A stretch of DNA of 64,000 nucleotides from positions 1-64,000 of the forward strand of contig JAFWYN010000001.1 in the NCBI GenBank assembly GCA_017522685.1, given 5' to 3'. This DNA is from Lachnospiraceae bacterium (lineage in GTDB: Bacteria; Bacillota_A; Clostridia; Lachnospirales; Lachnospiraceae). Each line of letters begins with the position of its first letter. Within the stretch, counting starts at the first letter, position 1. A program made the position numbers and the translations under genes. Shown piece after piece: positions 62,605 through 64,000 of the stretch. The notes below the pieces were generated by a model. It saw only the letters and a program-made list of their open reading frames with translations, was not told where the DNA came from and did no database searches.

Positions 62605-63258
62605 ATGGAAAAGAATCAGTTACAATCCTATCGCGTGCTTTTAGAAGGCGGAGAGGGCGAGATTGTGGAGAAGAAGTCACGCTTTATCGCTACTGTGCGA
62701 CGAGTGGAAACAGAAGAGGAAGCCATTGCTTTTATTGAAAAGATGAAAAAGAAATATTGGGATGCCAGACATAATTGCAGTGCCTTTGTGATAGGTACCA
62801 GGGGAGAGTTGACCAGATGCAGTGATGACGGGGAACCAAGCGGTACGGCAGGCCGTCCCATGCTTGAGGTGTTGCTGGGTGAGGGAATCCGAAACATTGT
62901 AGTAGTAGTGACCCGTTATTTCGGCGGTGTGCTTTTGGGGACCGGCGGATTGGTGAGAGCCTATACCCAGGCGGTGAAGGAAGGTTTGAATCATTGCAGT
63001 GTGGGGACCATGGTGCATGGCTATGAGGTGCTTCTGAATACGGATTACAACGGAATCGGCAAGGTGCTTTATCTGTTGGGACAGTACGGTCTGGAGCCTA
63101 CGGACAGTGATTACGGAGTGGATGTGACGTTACAGCTTCGGATAGCCGATACGCAGGCAGAGGGCTTAAAGAAGGAACTGACAGAAGCCACCAGCGGAAA
63201 AATCGGATGGGAAGTACTGGATGATTTATATTTTGTGCAAAAAGAAAATAAAAAATAA
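62605..63258 (+). CDS. YigZ/IMPACT-family protein
   Basis: 217 residues. The UPF0029/Impact N-terminal domain has KKSRFIATVRRVETEEEA, DARHNCSAFVIG and the RCSDDGEPSGTAGRPMLEVL signature, followed by VVVVTRYFGGVLLGTGGLVRAY. The C-terminal DUF1949 domain (about 140-210) is ferredoxin-like. Cellular role in bacteria is poorly defined. A TATACT -10 box lies about 35 bp upstream of the ATG. Confidence 0.92.
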   Translation: MEKNQLQSYRVLLEGGEGEIVEKKSRFIATVRRVETEEEAIAFIEKMKKKYWDARHNCSAFVIGTRGELTRCSDDGEPSGTAGRPMLEVLLGEGIRNIVVVVTRYFGGVLLGTGGLVRAYTQAVKEGLNHCSVGTMVHGYEVLLNTDYNGIGKVLYLLGQYGLEPTDSDYGVDVTLQLRIADTQAEGLKKELTEATSGKIGWEVLDDLYFVQKENKK

Positions 63259-63332
63259 TTTTACTTTTGCCGGAAAAAAAGTTAAAATAGAGATGAACAT
63301 TTTTGAATAAAAGAGAAAAAAGGAAACATATT

Positions 63333-64000
63333 ATGGAAGAAAGGGAATTTCAACTGGAAATTGAAGACTTAAACCCTACGTTCCTATTTACTTGGAAGGG
63401 GACCAGACATCAGTCAGAGGAAAGATACCATAGTCATGACTATCTGGAGATGGCTTTTATGATGTCGGGTAGCGGGAAATATCATATTGACGATGTGATT
63501 TATGATGTGAAAGAAGGGGATTTGCTGATTTTTAATCCCGGTGTAAAGCATCAGGCGCTGGTGGACGAAGAAAGTGATGTTCCTACCACTGAATTTTTCG
63601 TGGGATGTGCAGATTTGCAGCTGAAGGGAATGCCTAAAAACGTAATTCCTTTGTTGGATGGAGGGCATATACTTCATACCTCCGGGGATTTACGACAGAA
63701 GCTTTTTAAGATTTGTTCCTCCATGGATGCAGAAAAGGAACTGGGGGGCTATGCCAGATACTTTGTGATGAAGGCCTATCTGATGCAGATGCTGGTTTAT
63801 ATCATTCGTTCCCAGCGACCGAAGCCCATTGCCGTAACAGGAGGCTATGCCTTTGAATCGGTGAATAAGAAATATGTGGTAGAGCAGATTGTCAGCTATT
63901 TTGAGGAACATTACAGCGAAAAGATATCCCTGGACAGTATCGCTGAGAATATGTATCTGAGTACGTTTTACATTTCCAAGATATTTAAAAGTGAGACCGG
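63333..64000 (+). CDS. AraC-family transcriptional regulator, 3' end outside window
   Basis: 222 codons from ATG 63333 to the window edge. The N-terminal cupin-like domain (RYHSHDYLEMAFMMSGSGKY, then YDVKEGDLLIFNPGVKHQ) is typical of sugar-sensing AraC regulators. The C-terminal part begins the first helix-turn-helix (EKISLDSIAENMYLSTFYIS, then KIFKSETG). The second helix-turn-helix lies beyond the window. Confidence 0.9.
   Translation, partial: MEEREFQLEIEDLNPTFLFTWKGTRHQSEERYHSHDYLEMAFMMSGSGKYHIDDVIYDVKEGDLLIFNPGVKHQALVDEESDVPTTEFFVGCADLQLKGMPKNVIPLLDGGHILHTSGDLRQKLFKICSSMDAEKELGGYARYFVMKAYLMQMLVYIIRSQRPKPIAVTGGYAFESVNKKYVVEQIVSYFEEHYSEKISLDSIAENMYLSTFYISKIFKSET

Overview
The window reads as chromosome of a low-to-mid GC Gram-positive, most likely a gut Lachnospiraceae or close Clostridia relative. 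This is an inference from AGGAGG-type ribosome binding sites, sigma-H next to rlmB, a T-box ahead of cysE-cysS, sortase-type surface proteins with TP-rich linkers, and Firmicute-type regulators.

Layout. 1-11 kb: two large LPxTG-like surface proteins, then an ECF sigma factor with its probable anti-sigma partner. 11-20.6 kb: an NhaC antiporter with an unusual extracytoplasmic domain, a truncated nuclease-like gene behind a repeat array, alanyl-tRNA editing protein AlaX, a two-component system, QueH and ArgS. 20.7-20.9 kb: tRNA-Val and tRNA-Met. 20.92-31.23 kb: a roughly 10.3 kb integrative mobilizable element in the 3' end of tRNA-Met. It carries a tyrosine integrase, a primase-like Rep, a serine resolvase, an XRE regulator, two lipoproteins and a MobV relaxase, with att sites and paired integrase arm sites at both ends. 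31.5-44.2 kb: a GGDEF protein, then the conserved ispF / T-box-cysE-cysS-mrnC / rlmB-sigH block and a large RND exporter. The block is interrupted between mrnC and rlmB by an inverted-repeat-bounded insert with two orphan immunity-like genes and a repeat array. 44.2-48 kb: an accessory patch with tRNA-Thr, tandem repeats, small unknown genes, gene remnants and a third array. 48-59.7 kb: an operon of an ABC-2 transporter, a MoxR ATPase, a DUF58 protein and VWA-domain membrane proteins, facing a PBP1A gene. 62.6-64 kb: a YigZ-family protein and an AraC regulator cut by the window edge.

The most unusual signal is a set of three non-coding arrays at about 13.06-13.32, 38.01-38.27 and 47.18-47.43 kb. 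Each holds four pairs of oppositely oriented short motifs. Within an array the motif is nearly constant (TGGGCAG, TTGGGCA or TTGGACATA); between arrays it differs, but the spacing is kept. Paired motif starts are always 28-29 bp apart. The two later arrays also share a symmetric pair-to-pair spacing of about 82/52/82 and 80/52/81 bp, and the first has a strict 64-bp period. The first array lies directly upstream of a PD-(D/E)XK-like nuclease gene that is C-terminally truncated. What looks like the C-terminal end of another member of that nuclease family lies at 44.3 kb, in the same accessory patch as the third array. I propose that these are cognate site arrays of a decaying or mobile nuclease-linked system. 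The geometry is read directly from the sequence; the function is inference.
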